This document shows, piece by piece, positions 17,644-25,753 of a stretch of 64,000 nt of DNA; position 1 is the stretch's first letter, and each line of letters starts with the position of its first letter. Below the pieces are notes generated by a model. That model was not told where the DNA came from, ran no database searches, and saw only the letters and a list, made by a program, of their open reading frames with translations. Made by a program: the position numbers and the translations under genes. The DNA comes from Pseudomonas fluorescens (GTDB lineage Bacteria; Pseudomonadota; Gammaproteobacteria; Pseudomonadales; Pseudomonadaceae), in assembly GCF_902498185.1 (NCBI RefSeq), contig NZ_CABVIX010000010.1, forward strand, positions 124,001 through 188,000, in the 5' to 3' direction.

Positions 17644-17937
17644 CTAGCGTATCGCTATCGGGTCACGCGCGCACCAGCCGCAGGGGAATACCTGGCCGAT
17701 ACGCTGTCGCCGTTGTTCGGCATCGAGCACCCAAGGCCGGGTCTGCCATGGCGGCTGATGACGAAGGTGCTGGGTATGCCCGCACGACAGCTCGACCACC
17801 CAGTAGCCGTCCTCGTCCTGGTGGAAGCCCAGGACCCGACTGACGGGAGCGGCATTGTCGGGCTTGCGTTCGCAATCGGACGATGCCTTGGTTACACTTG
17901 TTCGTTCTACATTCTTCTGCAAAAGGTCTCGCCCCAT
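17644..17937 (-). CDS. DUF3565 domain protein
   Basis: Small cytoplasmic protein of unknown function, about 97 residues from the ATG at 17937. The DUF3565 core is clear: VLGFHQDEDGYWVVELSCGH, then TQHLRHQPPWQTRPWVL, and a closing CGWC. The Cys/His pattern suggests a bound metal, probably zinc. Its start codon overlaps that of the divergent SlyD-type gene (CATG at 17935-17938), so each promoter would lie inside the other gene unless translation begins further in; no better internal start is visible. Conservation supports the gene, not the exact start. Confidence 0.7.
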   Translation of the reverse strand: MGRDLLQKNVERTSVTKASSDCERKPDNAAPVSRVLGFHQDEDGYWVVELSCGHTQHLRHQPPWQTRPWVLDAEQRRQRIGQVFPCGWCARDPIAIR

Positions 17938-18421
17938 GCTGATCGCCGCCAACAAGGCTGTCTCCATCGACTATACCCTGACCAACGACGCCGGGGAGGT
18001 CATTGACAGCTCCTCCGGTGGTGCGCCGCTGGTGTACCTGCACGGTGCCGGCAACATCATTCCAGGCCTGGAAAAAGCCCTGGTAGGCAAGCAGGCAGGT
18101 GACGAGCTGGAAGTCGCCATCGAGCCGGAAGATGCCTACGGCGAATACCTGGCCGAACTGGTCAGCACCCTGAACCGCAGCATGTTCGAAGGCGTCGACC
18201 AGCTCGAAGTCGGCATGCAGTTCCATGCTTCGGCCCCGGATGGCCAGATGCAGATCGTCACCATCCGTGACCTCGACGGCGACGACGTCACTGTCGACGG
18301 CAACCACCCTCTGGCCGGTCAGCGCCTGAACTTCAAGGTCAAGGTCGTTGAAGTGCGTGACGCCAGCGAAGAAGAAATCGCTCACCGTCACATCCATGGT
18401 GAAGGTGGCCATCACCACTGA
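17936..18421 (+). CDS. SlyD-type FKBP peptidyl-prolyl isomerase
   Basis: Cytoplasmic FKBP-type prolyl isomerase and chaperone of the SlyD group. The 161 residues hold the split FKBP domain (YTLTNDAGEVIDSS ... GLEKALVGKQAGDELEV) with the inserted flap domain, and a short His-rich tail (HRHIHGEGGHHH) that can bind Ni or Zn. The ATG at 17936 gives the family N-terminus; the 27-codon upstream frame overlaps the divergent DUF3565 gene and was rejected. The His tail is much shorter than in E. coli SlyD. Confidence 0.92.
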   Translation: MLIAANKAVSIDYTLTNDAGEVIDSSSGGAPLVYLHGAGNIIPGLEKALVGKQAGDELEVAIEPEDAYGEYLAELVSTLNRSMFEGVDQLEVGMQFHASAPDGQMQIVTIRDLDGDDVTVDGNHPLAGQRLNFKVKVVEVRDASEEEIAHRHIHGEGGHHH

Positions 18422-18566
18422 TTTTCTGCGCTAAGCTCAGAACGTCGCCAGGCGCACGAGCAAGCCGGCTTCCCCTGCAATGAGGGCAGACGGCTTGAAC
18501 GGGCGCCTTTTTCGTGGGCGGGATTTGCCTGCTGCGGCAATTGGGAACCTGTATGGGGAGTTCATA

Positions 18567-19049
18567 ATGAGTGCATTTCACGACCTGAAGTTACAGGCGC
18601 TGGACGGTCAGGAGCTGCCTCTGGGACCGTTCAAGGGCAAGGTGGTGTTGGTGGTCAACGTCGCTTCCAAGTGCGGGCTCACGCCGCAATACAAGGCGCT
18701 CGAAAACCTTTACCAGAACTACAAGGAAAAGGGCTTCAACGTGCTGGGCCTGCCCTGCAACCAGTTTGCGGGTCAGGAACCAGGCAGTGAAAAAGACATC
18801 CATAGTTTCTGCAGCCTCAACTATGGCGTCAGTTTCCCGCTGGCAAGCAAGCTTGAGGTCAATGGGCCGCAGCGCCATTCCCTCTATCGGTTACTGGCGG
18901 GAGAGGGCGCGGAATTTCCGGGTGACATTACCTGGAATTTCGAGAAGTTTCTGGTAGGCAAGGATGGTCGGGTGTTGGCCCGGTTCGCCCCGCGGACAGC
19001 GCCGGATGATCCGATCGTGGTGCAGGCGATAGAGAAAGCGTTGCGTTGA
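18567..19049 (+). CDS. Glutathione peroxidase family protein
   Basis: Thiol peroxidase of the glutathione peroxidase family (BtuE-like), reducing hydrogen and organic peroxides; bacterial Cys forms usually take electrons from thioredoxin. The 160 residues show the catalytic tetrad C36 (ASKCGLTPQY), Q70 (NQFAGQEP), W123 and N124 (TWNFEKFL), with C82 the likely resolving cysteine. A GGGGAG site precedes the ATG at 18567. Its 3' end overlaps the opposite-strand glycosyltransferase gene by 122 bp. The thioredoxin reductase gene 5 kb away fits this chemistry. Confidence 0.93.
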   Translation: MSAFHDLKLQALDGQELPLGPFKGKVVLVVNVASKCGLTPQYKALENLYQNYKEKGFNVLGLPCNQFAGQEPGSEKDIHSFCSLNYGVSFPLASKLEVNGPQRHSLYRLLAGEGAEFPGDITWNFEKFLVGKDGRVLARFAPRTAPDDPIVVQAIEKALR

Positions 19050-20202
19050 TGGCCTGCCTCGACGCAGTTTGCAAATGCTCCTCGAACTGCTCGATGATCG
19101 CCTGCCAGCCCTGGCGGCTGGCATGCTGGCGGGCATTGAGCCGCACTCGGCGCAGGGTTTCTTCTTCCTCCAGCAGCCAGGTGGCGGCATCGATGAATGC
19201 AGCCTGGTCCCCGGGCATGGCCAGCGCTCCGCTGTGCCCGTGACGGATATGCTGGGCTGCAGCGGCCTCGTCGTAGGCGACCACGCCAAGGCCTGAAGCC
19301 TGGGCTTCGAGCACCACATTGCCAAAGGTCTCGGTCAGGCTGGGGAACAGGAACAGGTCGCCGCTGGCATAGTGCGCGGCCAAGGCTTCACCGCTCTGAA
19401 AGCCACAGAATACTGCCTTTGGCAGTTGCTGTTCGAGGAAGGCCCGTTGTGGCCCATCACCCACCACGATCAGACGGACATGCCGTTCTGGGTACTTCTT
19501 TTCCAGCGCCTGGAGGCAGGGGCGCAGCAGCCCGAGGTTTTTTTCCACGGCCAGGCGGCCGACATGCAGCACGCCAATGTCATCAGGCCCCAGCCCCCAG
19601 CTGTCGCGCAGGCCCTGGCAACGTCGCGCCGGGTTGAACAGGCTGGCGTCGACACCCCGCGCCATTACACTGAGTCGCTCGAAGCCGCGCCGTTCCAATT
19701 CCAGGCGCTGGCTTTGACTCGGCACCAGGGTGATGGCCGTGCGCCGGTGGAACCAGCGAAGGTAGTGGGTCAGCCACCTGGCGAGCAAACCCAGGCCGTA
19801 CTGTCCCGAATACTGCGGGAAATTGGTGTGGTAGCCGCTCACCACGGCGATTCCCAGGCGTCTCGCGGCGCGCAGGGCGCTCAGGCCGAGTGGTCCTTCG
19901 GTGGCAATGTACACCACATCAGGGCGCTGCCGACGCCAGCGGCGCAGTAGCGTGTGCATCGACACCTGGCCCCATTGCAACCCTGGATAGCCGGGCAATC
20001 CCCAGCCGCGGCACAACAGCAGCGTCGCGCTTTCGTTGTCAGGGTTGTCGCTGTCGCCGCTTTGCCGCGGGCGCACTCGCTCGATCCGGTGACCCCTCAG
20101 GCGCAGGCCTTCACCGAGCCGGCCAAGGGTATTGGCCACGCCGTTTATCTCGGGTGGAAAGGTTTCGCTGACGAGTGTGATGCGCAGGGAGGGTGTGCTC
20201 AT
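18928..20202 (-). CDS. Glycosyltransferase family 4 (GT-B)
   Basis: Retaining nucleotide-sugar glycosyltransferase of the GT4/GT1 superfamily, 424 residues. The N-terminal domain opens with SETFPPEINGVANTLGRLG, as in lipid-directed mannosyl/glucosyl transferases. The C-terminal donor domain has GRLAVEKNLG, and the E-x7-E motif is in TETFGNVVLEAQ. The likely product is a glycolipid or envelope glycan; the acceptor is unknown. The last 40 codons overlap the 3' end of the glutathione peroxidase gene on the other strand and look low-complexity, as if the original stop were lost. The start ATG has a weak ribosome site. Confidence 0.82.
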   Translation of the reverse strand: MSTPSLRITLVSETFPPEINGVANTLGRLGEGLRLRGHRIERVRPRQSGDSDNPDNESATLLLCRGWGLPGYPGLQWGQVSMHTLLRRWRRQRPDVVYIATEGPLGLSALRAARRLGIAVVSGYHTNFPQYSGQYGLGLLARWLTHYLRWFHRRTAITLVPSQSQRLELERRGFERLSVMARGVDASLFNPARRCQGLRDSWGLGPDDIGVLHVGRLAVEKNLGLLRPCLQALEKKYPERHVRLIVVGDGPQRAFLEQQLPKAVFCGFQSGEALAAHYASGDLFLFPSLTETFGNVVLEAQASGLGVVAYDEAAAAQHIRHGHSGALAMPGDQAAFIDAATWLLEEEETLRRVRLNARQHASRQGWQAIIEQFEEHLQTASRQAINATLSLSPAPRSDHPALSAGRTGPTPDHPCLPETSRNSR

Positions 20203-20314
20203 GAAAGCAAGTCTGGGCCGACTCGGTTGCGTTGAGGTGACATCAATATGACTGACTCGTGATCGACGCTACGGGTTTCGCGACGAAGGGAGGGGGTGAT
20301 TTCCCGGTAATTAC

Positions 20315-20342
20315 TCAAGAAGCAGCCACCCTCAGCCGATTA
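20315..20342 (+). promoter_or_regulatory. candidate FliA (sigma-28) promoter
   Basis: TCAAG (20315-20319), a 15-base spacer and GCCGATTA (20335-20342), resembling the flagellar sigma consensus with -10 GCCGATAA (7 of 8). The spacer is about one base longer than the classical form. It lies 25 bases before the start of a chemoreceptor-type gene, which suits a motility promoter. Confidence 0.45.
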
Positions 20343-20366
20343 AGGTTCATTGGAATAGGGGCGGTC

Positions 20367-21683
20367 ATGTTCAACAGCAAACTGAAGAATGAAGTCCAGC
20401 GGCTGCGCGAAGCGTGGACGTGCGTCAAGCAGGTCAATGAGAGCCTGGACAAGGCGATGCTGGTGATGCAGCTCGATCCGCAGGGACGGATCGAAAAGGT
20501 CAACGCCAATTTCGAGAAGGACATGCTTTACCGGGCCGAGGAACTGCTTGGACGCAACATCGAGGAAATCGTCCCGGCCCAGGTGAAGAGCATGGACTTT
20601 CACCAGCGCATGAGAGACGCAATCACGCGTGGCCAGCACTTTATCGGCGCATTTCGGCTGTTGCGCGGCAACGGCCAGGAAGCCTGGTTGCGCTCGATCC
20701 TGCAGCCGGTGCGCTCCACCGAGGGCGTCCTCAAGTACTTCACCCTGCACTCAAGCGACCTGACCCGAACAATCGAGACCTCTCGCGAACACGAAAGCCT
20801 GATCAATGCCTTGATGCGTTCGACCGCCGTGATCGAATTCAACCTTGAAGGCGAAGTGCTGACCGCCAACGACCGCTTTCTGCAGACCATGGGCTACCGG
20901 CTCGAGCAGGTGCGTGGCAAGCATCACCGGCAGTTCTGCACGTCCGAGGAAACCAGCAGCGCCGCCTATGAAGCGTTCTGGGAAAAGCTCCGCCGCGGCG
21001 AGTTCGTTGCCGACCGCTTCAAGCGCGTCGACGCCCACGGCCGCGTCGTGTGGCTGGAGGCCTCCTACAACCCGATCATCGATGCGCACGACCGGCTGTA
21101 CAAGGTGGTCAAGTTCGCCACCGTGATCACTGACCAGATCGATCAGGAGGCCGCTGTAGCCAAGGCGGCCGACATCGCCTACACCACTTCCCTTGAAACC
21201 GACGCTGGCGCGCGCAAGGCCAGTGAGGTCGTGACTCAGACCGTGGATGTAATGCGCGAGCTGGAAGGTTTCATGCGCGAAGCGGCCGAGGGAATCGAGG
21301 CGCTGGACAAGCAGTCGCGGGTCATCGGCGCAATCATCAAGACCATCAGCGACATTGCCGGCCAGACCAACCTGCTGGCTCTCAATGCAGCCATCGAGGC
21401 GGCCCGGGCGGGCGAGCAGGGCCGCGGCTTCGCCGTGGTGGCCGATGAAGTGCGCCAGCTGGCATCGCGTACCAGCACCGCTACCGAGGAGATTGCCCGG
21501 GTGGTGCAGCAGAATGAGCAATTGGCCAAGGCCGCTGTGGACATCATCGATAACAGCAAGCGCCAGGCCGAGCAGGGCCTTACCCTGGCCGGCGAGACCG
21601 GCATGGTCATCAACGAAATTCAGGAAGGGGCCAGAAAAGTGGTCAACGCCGTGGGCCAGTTCTCCAGCCAGCTCAACAACTGA
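20367..21683 (+). CDS. PAS-PAS methyl-accepting chemotaxis-type transducer (BdlA/Aer-like, soluble)
   Basis: Cytoplasmic signal transducer of 438 residues: a short N-terminal helix, two PAS domains (about 30-140 and 155-265; second marked by FNLEGEVLTANDRFLQTMGY and the PAC-like VVKFATVITDQ), and an MCP signalling domain whose hairpin tip (QTNLLALNAAIEAARAGEQ) is near residues 330-350. No membrane segment exists. The layout equals BdlA, the P. aeruginosa biofilm dispersal protein, and soluble Aer-type receptors. Start chosen at ATG 20367 with an AGGGG site; the 36 extra upstream codons look non-coding. Whether it senses redox or oxygen is not clear. Confidence 0.85.
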   Translation: MFNSKLKNEVQRLREAWTCVKQVNESLDKAMLVMQLDPQGRIEKVNANFEKDMLYRAEELLGRNIEEIVPAQVKSMDFHQRMRDAITRGQHFIGAFRLLRGNGQEAWLRSILQPVRSTEGVLKYFTLHSSDLTRTIETSREHESLINALMRSTAVIEFNLEGEVLTANDRFLQTMGYRLEQVRGKHHRQFCTSEETSSAAYEAFWEKLRRGEFVADRFKRVDAHGRVVWLEASYNPIIDAHDRLYKVVKFATVITDQIDQEAAVAKAADIAYTTSLETDAGARKASEVVTQTVDVMRELEGFMREAAEGIEALDKQSRVIGAIIKTISDIAGQTNLLALNAAIEAARAGEQGRGFAVVADEVRQLASRTSTATEEIARVVQQNEQLAKAAVDIIDNSKRQAEQGLTLAGETGMVINEIQEGARKVVNAVGQFSSQLNN

Positions 21684-21692
21684 AGGCAGGGG

Positions 21693-21721
21693 CCTTCGCA
21701 CGCCCGCCGGACGCGCGAAGG
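21693..21721. terminator. stem-loop between convergent genes
   Basis: Perfect 7-bp stem CCTTCGC (21693-21699)/GCGAAGG (21715-21721) in the 44-bp gap between the chemoreceptor stop and the stop of the opposite-strand small gene. It has no T-run. Confidence 0.4.
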
Positions 21722-21727
21722 GAGGTA

Positions 21728-22111
21728 TCACGCCAGCTGCATGTAAACGTCGCCGAGAATGTGGACAAATCCATCAAGGTCGAGGTCACCGGCATCCGCA
21801 CGGTGATTCTTCTCGAAGGACCCCCGCACGGTAAAGACTCCGGAGTGGCGCTCTGAGTAGGAAGGCGGCTCCGAATTCTGCAACGCGTCGGTCACTGCTT
21901 CGACCAGCGAGACATGGTGGATCACCAGGCCTTCATCCGGGTCGTTGACGCTGTTGATGAACAAATGGTCTGGCGGGGTATCCACACCTTTGCCCTGCAA
22001 CGCCTCGGCAAGCCTCCAGCGCGACTTGTGTTGCAAGATGTGCAGGCCCTGCAGGTGTTGCGGCACGTTCGTGAGATCCACCTCGTCACGATCATCTTTC
22101 TGGTAGGTCAT
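21728..22111 (-). CDS. Hypothetical 127-residue protein, possibly a fragment of a large-toxin N-terminal domain
   Basis: I do not firmly recognise this gene. It has a good AAGGAAC site 8 bases before its ATG and lies in its own space between cysZ and a convergent chemoreceptor, so it is probably real. The sequence is acidic, with no signal peptide, membrane segment or Cys. The stretch HLFINSVNDPDEGLVIHHVS followed by LVEAVTDALQ resembles, by eye, part of the N-terminal domain found in very large Pseudomonas dermonecrotic/Mcf-type proteins (DUF6543). Here only this piece exists, so it could be a remnant or a stand-alone relative. Function unknown. Confidence 0.6.
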   Translation of the reverse strand: MTYQKDDRDEVDLTNVPQHLQGLHILQHKSRWRLAEALQGKGVDTPPDHLFINSVNDPDEGLVIHHVSLVEAVTDALQNSEPPSYSERHSGVFTVRGSFEKNHRADAGDLDLDGFVHILGDVYMQLA

Positions 22112-22201
22112 GGTCTTGTTCCTTGGGTTCGACTGGCCGCCTCATTGCAGCCAGGCATCCATGAAACCCCGCAACCCATCCTCCCGATCCCTATACAGTT
22201 A

Positions 22202-22930
22202 TTACTTTCGCTCGCGCACCCAGAACAGCGTCGCACCTGCCACGGCCGCAGGCATCATCAGGATGTTCACGAAAGGCACCATCAGCGCCAGGTAGGTGAT
22301 GCCGCCAAAACCCAGGCTCTGCCAGCGTTTCTGACGTAGCCAGGCAAGCATGTCCTGCCAGGTCATCTTGTTGTTGTCGGCTGGGTAATCAATGTATTGG
22401 ATGGCCATCATCCAGACGCCGAACAGCAGCCACAACGGCGCCGCGACAATGTTCACCACAGGGATCAGCGAGAGCACGAACAGACCAATCGCCCGGGGCA
22501 GGAAATAACCCAGCTTGCGCATTTCGCGGCTCAACGTCCTCGGCACCATGGCCATCAGCTCACTCCAGCTGAAGGCGGGGAAGTTGTCCTGGCCCCGCAC
22601 CACCACCTCGACCTTTTCGGCCAGGAATCCGTTGAACGGCGCGGCAATGATGTTGGCCACCAATGTGAAGGTGAAGAACACCATCAGCACCACCAGCACG
22701 ACAAACAGTGGCCACAGGATGTAGGTCAGGAAACTCAGCCATTGCGGGAGGGCGGGCATCAGGGTTTCCACCCACAGGCTGAACTGATGGCCGGCAAAGT
22801 AGACGAGGCCTCCGAACAGGACCAGGTTGATCACCAGCGGCAGCAGCACGAACAGGCGCAGGCCTGGGCTCAGGACCAGCTTCAACCCTTCGCGCAGGTA
22901 TTGTGGGCCAGAGAGGACGGGGGCTTGCAT
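22202..22930 (-). CDS. cysZ: Sulfate transporter CysZ
   Basis: Inner-membrane protein of the CysZ/EI24 family, which admits sulfate for cysteine synthesis. The 242 residues begin with the family start (MQAPVLSGPQYLREGLKLVL) and contain several long hydrophobic segments (FVLLPLVINLVLFGGLVYF; ILWPLFVVLVVLMVFFTFTL; AIGLFVLSLIPVVNIVAAPL). The conserved VANIIAAPFNGFLAEKVE lies in the middle. The ATG at 22930 has a GGAGC site; the 32-codon extension upstream is rejected. It sits back to back with the peroxiredoxin gene. Confidence 0.9.
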   Translation of the reverse strand: MQAPVLSGPQYLREGLKLVLSPGLRLFVLLPLVINLVLFGGLVYFAGHQFSLWVETLMPALPQWLSFLTYILWPLFVVLVVLMVFFTFTLVANIIAAPFNGFLAEKVEVVVRGQDNFPAFSWSELMAMVPRTLSREMRKLGYFLPRAIGLFVLSLIPVVNIVAAPLWLLFGVWMMAIQYIDYPADNNKMTWQDMLAWLRQKRWQSLGFGGITYLALMVPFVNILMMPAAVAGATLFWVRERK

Positions 22931-23084
22931 CGGGGAGCTCCGAAAATGAAAGGAAAACGCGCCGACCTTACCGAGTTTGACGGCTTGGCGAAAGCTGGGC
23001 AGGACGAGGGAAACGGCCTGTAACAAAAGCTCGAACTGCTTTACCGTCCATCCACGACTCGACTGCTGAAGACGGCCTGCTCGA

Positions 23085-23121
23085 ATAGAGCCGGTCTATA
23101 AGGTGGATTGTAGAAGGATAT
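23085..23121 (+). promoter_or_regulatory. candidate OxyR binding site
   Basis: Four tetranucleotides at the spacing of an OxyR tetramer site: ATAG-N7-CTAT-N7-ATTG-N7-ATAT (23085-23121). The first pair matches exactly and the second has one mismatch per tetrad, for 14 of 16 key bases. The inner consensus T/A positions do not match. It lies 77 bp before the start of a 2-Cys peroxiredoxin, a classical OxyR target. Confidence 0.45.
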
Positions 23122-23197
23122 TTCCTTAATCTCTGCCACCTCGCTAAAGTGCGCACAACTTTTCAACGCCTTCGGATCCCGACTTCAAGGAGTTTCC

Positions 23198-23797
23198 ATG
23201 AGCATTCTGGTCAACAAGCAAGCCCCTGATTTCGATGCAGCCGCTGTGCTGGGCGACGGTTCGATCGTCGACAGCTTCAAGCTTTCGTCCCTGCGCGGCA
23301 AATACGTCGTGCTGTTCTTCTGGCCGCTGGACTTCACCTTCGTGTGTCCGTCGGAAATCATTGCCCACAATAACCGCATGGACAAGTTCCGCGAGCTGGG
23401 TGTCGAAGTGGTTGGTGTATCCATCGACTCGCAGTTCACTCACCATGCCTGGCGCAGCACGCCGGTCGAGAAGGGTGGTATCGGCGAAGTCGAGTTCACC
23501 ATGGTTGCCGACGTCAAGCACGAAATCACCCGTGCATACGGTATCGAGCATGAAGCGGGCGTGGCCCTGCGTGCCTCGTTCCTGATCGACCAGCAAGGCG
23601 TGGTCCAGCACCAGGTGGTCAACAACCTGCCGCTGGGTCGTGAAGTCGACGAGATGGTCCGCCTGGTCGAAGCCCTGCAATTCACCGAGCAGCATGGTGA
23701 AGTCTGCCCGGCCGGCTGGCGCAAGGGTCAGAAAGGCATGAAGGCCGACGCCAAGGGCGTGGCCGACTACCTGGCGGAAAACGCCAGCAGCCTGTAA
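23198..23797 (+). CDS. 2-Cys peroxiredoxin (AhpC/TSA family)
   Basis: Typical 2-Cys peroxiredoxin of 199 residues that reduces H2O2 and organic hydroperoxides. The peroxidatic C50 is in DFTFVCPSE and the resolving C170 in GEVCPAGW, so both are present. An AAGGAG site precedes the ATG. About 80 bp separate it from trxB on the same strand, with a likely terminator between; thioredoxin and TrxB are the expected electron source rather than AhpF. An OxyR-like site lies upstream. Confidence 0.94.
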   Translation: MSILVNKQAPDFDAAAVLGDGSIVDSFKLSSLRGKYVVLFFWPLDFTFVCPSEIIAHNNRMDKFRELGVEVVGVSIDSQFTHHAWRSTPVEKGGIGEVEFTMVADVKHEITRAYGIEHEAGVALRASFLIDQQGVVQHQVVNNLPLGREVDEMVRLVEALQFTEQHGEVCPAGWRKGQKGMKADAKGVADYLAENASSL

Positions 23798-23814
23798 CGC
23801 CAATTCGCTTTCCA

Positions 23815-23863
23815 GGGCCTGCGGCCAACGGCCTTCCCCAAGCGCCGCGCAGGTCCTTTTTCA
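23815..23863 (+). terminator. candidate terminator between the peroxiredoxin gene and trxB
   Basis: GC-rich imperfect stem (GCCTGCGGC around 23818-23826 facing GCCGCGCAGG around 23843-23852) followed by TTTTT at about 23857-23861, directly before the trxB ribosome site. Confidence 0.55.
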
Positions 23864-23878
23864 TTACAGGAGCCCCTC

Positions 23879-24841
23879 ATGTCTGAAGCACGTCATTCGC
23901 GAGTCATCATCCTCGGTTCCGGCCCTGCCGGTTACAGTGCCGCAGTCTATGCCGCACGCGCCAACCTCAAGCCGCTGCTGATCACCGGTATGCAGGCCGG
24001 CGGCCAGCTAACCACTACCACCGAAGTCGACAACTGGCCGGGCGACCCCCATGGCCTGACCGGCCCGGCGCTGATGCAACGCATGCAGGAACACGCCGAG
24101 CGCTTCGAGACCGAAATCGTCTTCGACCACATCAACGCCGTCGACCTGGCAAGCAAGCCCTATACCCTCAAGGGTGACAGCGGCACCTACACTTGCGACG
24201 CGCTGATCATCGCCACTGGCGCCAGTGCCCGTTACCTGGGCCTGCCATCGGAAGAGACGTTCATGGGCAAGGGCGTATCGGCCTGTGCTACCTGCGACGG
24301 TTTCTTCTACCGCAACAAGCCGGTGGCAGTGGTTGGTGGGGGCAATACAGCAGTGGAAGAAGCGCTGTACCTGGCCAACATCGCCAGCAAGGTCACCCTG
24401 GTGCATCGTCGCGAAACCTTCCGCGCCGAGAAGATCCTGGTCGACAAGCTGCATGCCCGCGTCGCCGAGGGCAAGATCGAGCTCAAGCTCAATGCCACTC
24501 TGGACGAAGTACTGGGTGACAACATGGGCGTCACCGGTGCTCGCCTGAAGAACAACGACGGCAGCAGCGACGATATCAAGGTAGACGGCGTGTTCATCGC
24601 CATCGGCCATACCCCGAACACTTCGCTGTTCGAAGGTCAGCTGACCCTCAAGGACGGCTATCTGGTCGTGCAGGGCGGCCGTGAAGGCAACGCCACTGCG
24701 ACCAACGTCGACGGCGTGTTCGCCGCGGGCGACGTGGCTGACCATGTCTACCGTCAGGCCATCACCTCCGCAGGTGCCGGCTGCATGGCCGCACTGGATG
24801 TGGAGCGGTACCTGGACGGGCTGCAGAACGTGTCGTTCTAA
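23879..24841 (+). CDS. trxB: Thioredoxin-disulfide reductase
   Basis: FAD-dependent, NADPH-driven reductase of thioredoxin, cytoplasmic, 320 residues. Seen: FAD motif GSGPAG (13-18), redox motif C136-A-T-C139-D140, NADPH motif GGGNTA (153-158), and the second FAD segment near the C-terminus (GVFAAGDVADHVYRQAITSA). An AGGAG site precedes the ATG. It lies downstream of a peroxiredoxin and near a glutathione peroxidase, both of which can draw on the thioredoxin system. Confidence 0.97.
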   Translation: MSEARHSRVIILGSGPAGYSAAVYAARANLKPLLITGMQAGGQLTTTTEVDNWPGDPHGLTGPALMQRMQEHAERFETEIVFDHINAVDLASKPYTLKGDSGTYTCDALIIATGASARYLGLPSEETFMGKGVSACATCDGFFYRNKPVAVVGGGNTAVEEALYLANIASKVTLVHRRETFRAEKILVDKLHARVAEGKIELKLNATLDEVLGDNMGVTGARLKNNDGSSDDIKVDGVFIAIGHTPNTSLFEGQLTLKDGYLVVQGGREGNATATNVDGVFAAGDVADHVYRQAITSAGAGCMAALDVERYLDGLQNVSF

Positions 24842-24853
24842 AACGCACTTGCA

Positions 24854-24893
24854 GCCATGAAAAAACCGGCCGATTGGCCGGTTTTTTCATGGC
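24854..24893. terminator. bidirectional rho-independent terminator
   Basis: Perfect 18-bp inverted repeat (24854-24871 with 24876-24893) with a 4-base loop. The core is ACCGGCC/GGCCGGT flanked by an A6 and a T6 run, so it works for both trxB and the convergent nadC. Confidence 0.92.
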
Positions 24894-24904
24894 TGGCATA
24901 TTCC

Positions 24905-25753
24905 TCAGAGGCTCAGCCGCATCGATAGATCCACAGCCTTCACGTCCTTGGTCATCGTACCGATCGAGATGTAGTCCACACCTGTTTCAGCAATCATCCG
25001 CAACGTACCCTCATTCACTCCTCCACTGGCCTCCAGCTTTGCCTTGCCGGCAGTGATGCGCACCGCTTCGCGCATCTCGTCAAGGTCGAGTTCGTCGAGC
25101 ATGATGATATCGGCGCCGGCGTCCAGCGCTTCGCGCAGCTCGTCGAGGCTCTCGACCTCGACTTCCACGGGCTTGCCGGGAGCGATGCGCCTGGCGGCCG
25201 TGATTGCCTCGGCGATCCCGCCGCTGGCGGCAATGTGGTTTTCCTTGATCAGGAAAGCGTCGTACAGCCCGATACGATGATTGTCACAGCCGCCACAGGC
25301 CACTGCGTACTTTTGCCCCAGGCGCAGTCCGGGCAAGGTCTTGCGGGTGTCGAGCAAGCGCACGCCGGTATCGGCGACCAGTTCGGCCAACGCGTGCGCA
25401 CGCGTAGCGACGCCCGAAAGCAACTGCAGGAAGTTCAGCGCCGTGCGTTCACCGCTGAGCAGGGAACGGGCTGGCCCTTCGAGATGAAACAGTGTCTGGT
25501 TGGCCTTGGCGCGGTCACCATCGATCACCTGCCAGTGCACCGCTACGCGAGGGTCGAGCTGACGGAATACCGCATCGACCCAGGCCGTCCCGCTGATCAC
25601 GCAATCTTCGCGGGTGATGATGGTGGCCTTGGCCAGGCGCTCGGCCGGGATCAGTTGGGCAGTGATATCGCCACTGCCGATGTCCTCGAGCAGCGCGCGG
25701 CGCACGTTGGCTTCGATTTCGGCGGTCAGGTCGGCGAGGCGTAGGTTCGGCAT
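24905..25753 (-). CDS. nadC: Nicotinate-nucleotide pyrophosphorylase (carboxylating)
   Basis: Quinolinate phosphoribosyltransferase of de novo NAD synthesis. It makes nicotinate mononucleotide, CO2 and pyrophosphate from quinolinate and PRPP. The 282 residues contain the signatures LLDTRKTLPGLR, HRIGLYDAFLIKENH, IMLDELDLDEMR and LEASGGVNEGTLR, ending in VDYISIGTMTKDVKAVDLSM. The ATG at 25753 has a GTGGAG site about 7 bases upstream; a GTG 4 codons earlier is possible. It is divergent from the DUF1631 gene and shares a terminator with trxB. Confidence 0.96.
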   Translation of the reverse strand: MPNLRLADLTAEIEANVRRALLEDIGSGDITAQLIPAERLAKATIITREDCVISGTAWVDAVFRQLDPRVAVHWQVIDGDRAKANQTLFHLEGPARSLLSGERTALNFLQLLSGVATRAHALAELVADTGVRLLDTRKTLPGLRLGQKYAVACGGCDNHRIGLYDAFLIKENHIAASGGIAEAITAARRIAPGKPVEVEVESLDELREALDAGADIIMLDELDLDEMREAVRITAGKAKLEASGGVNEGTLRMIAETGVDYISIGTMTKDVKAVDLSMRLSL

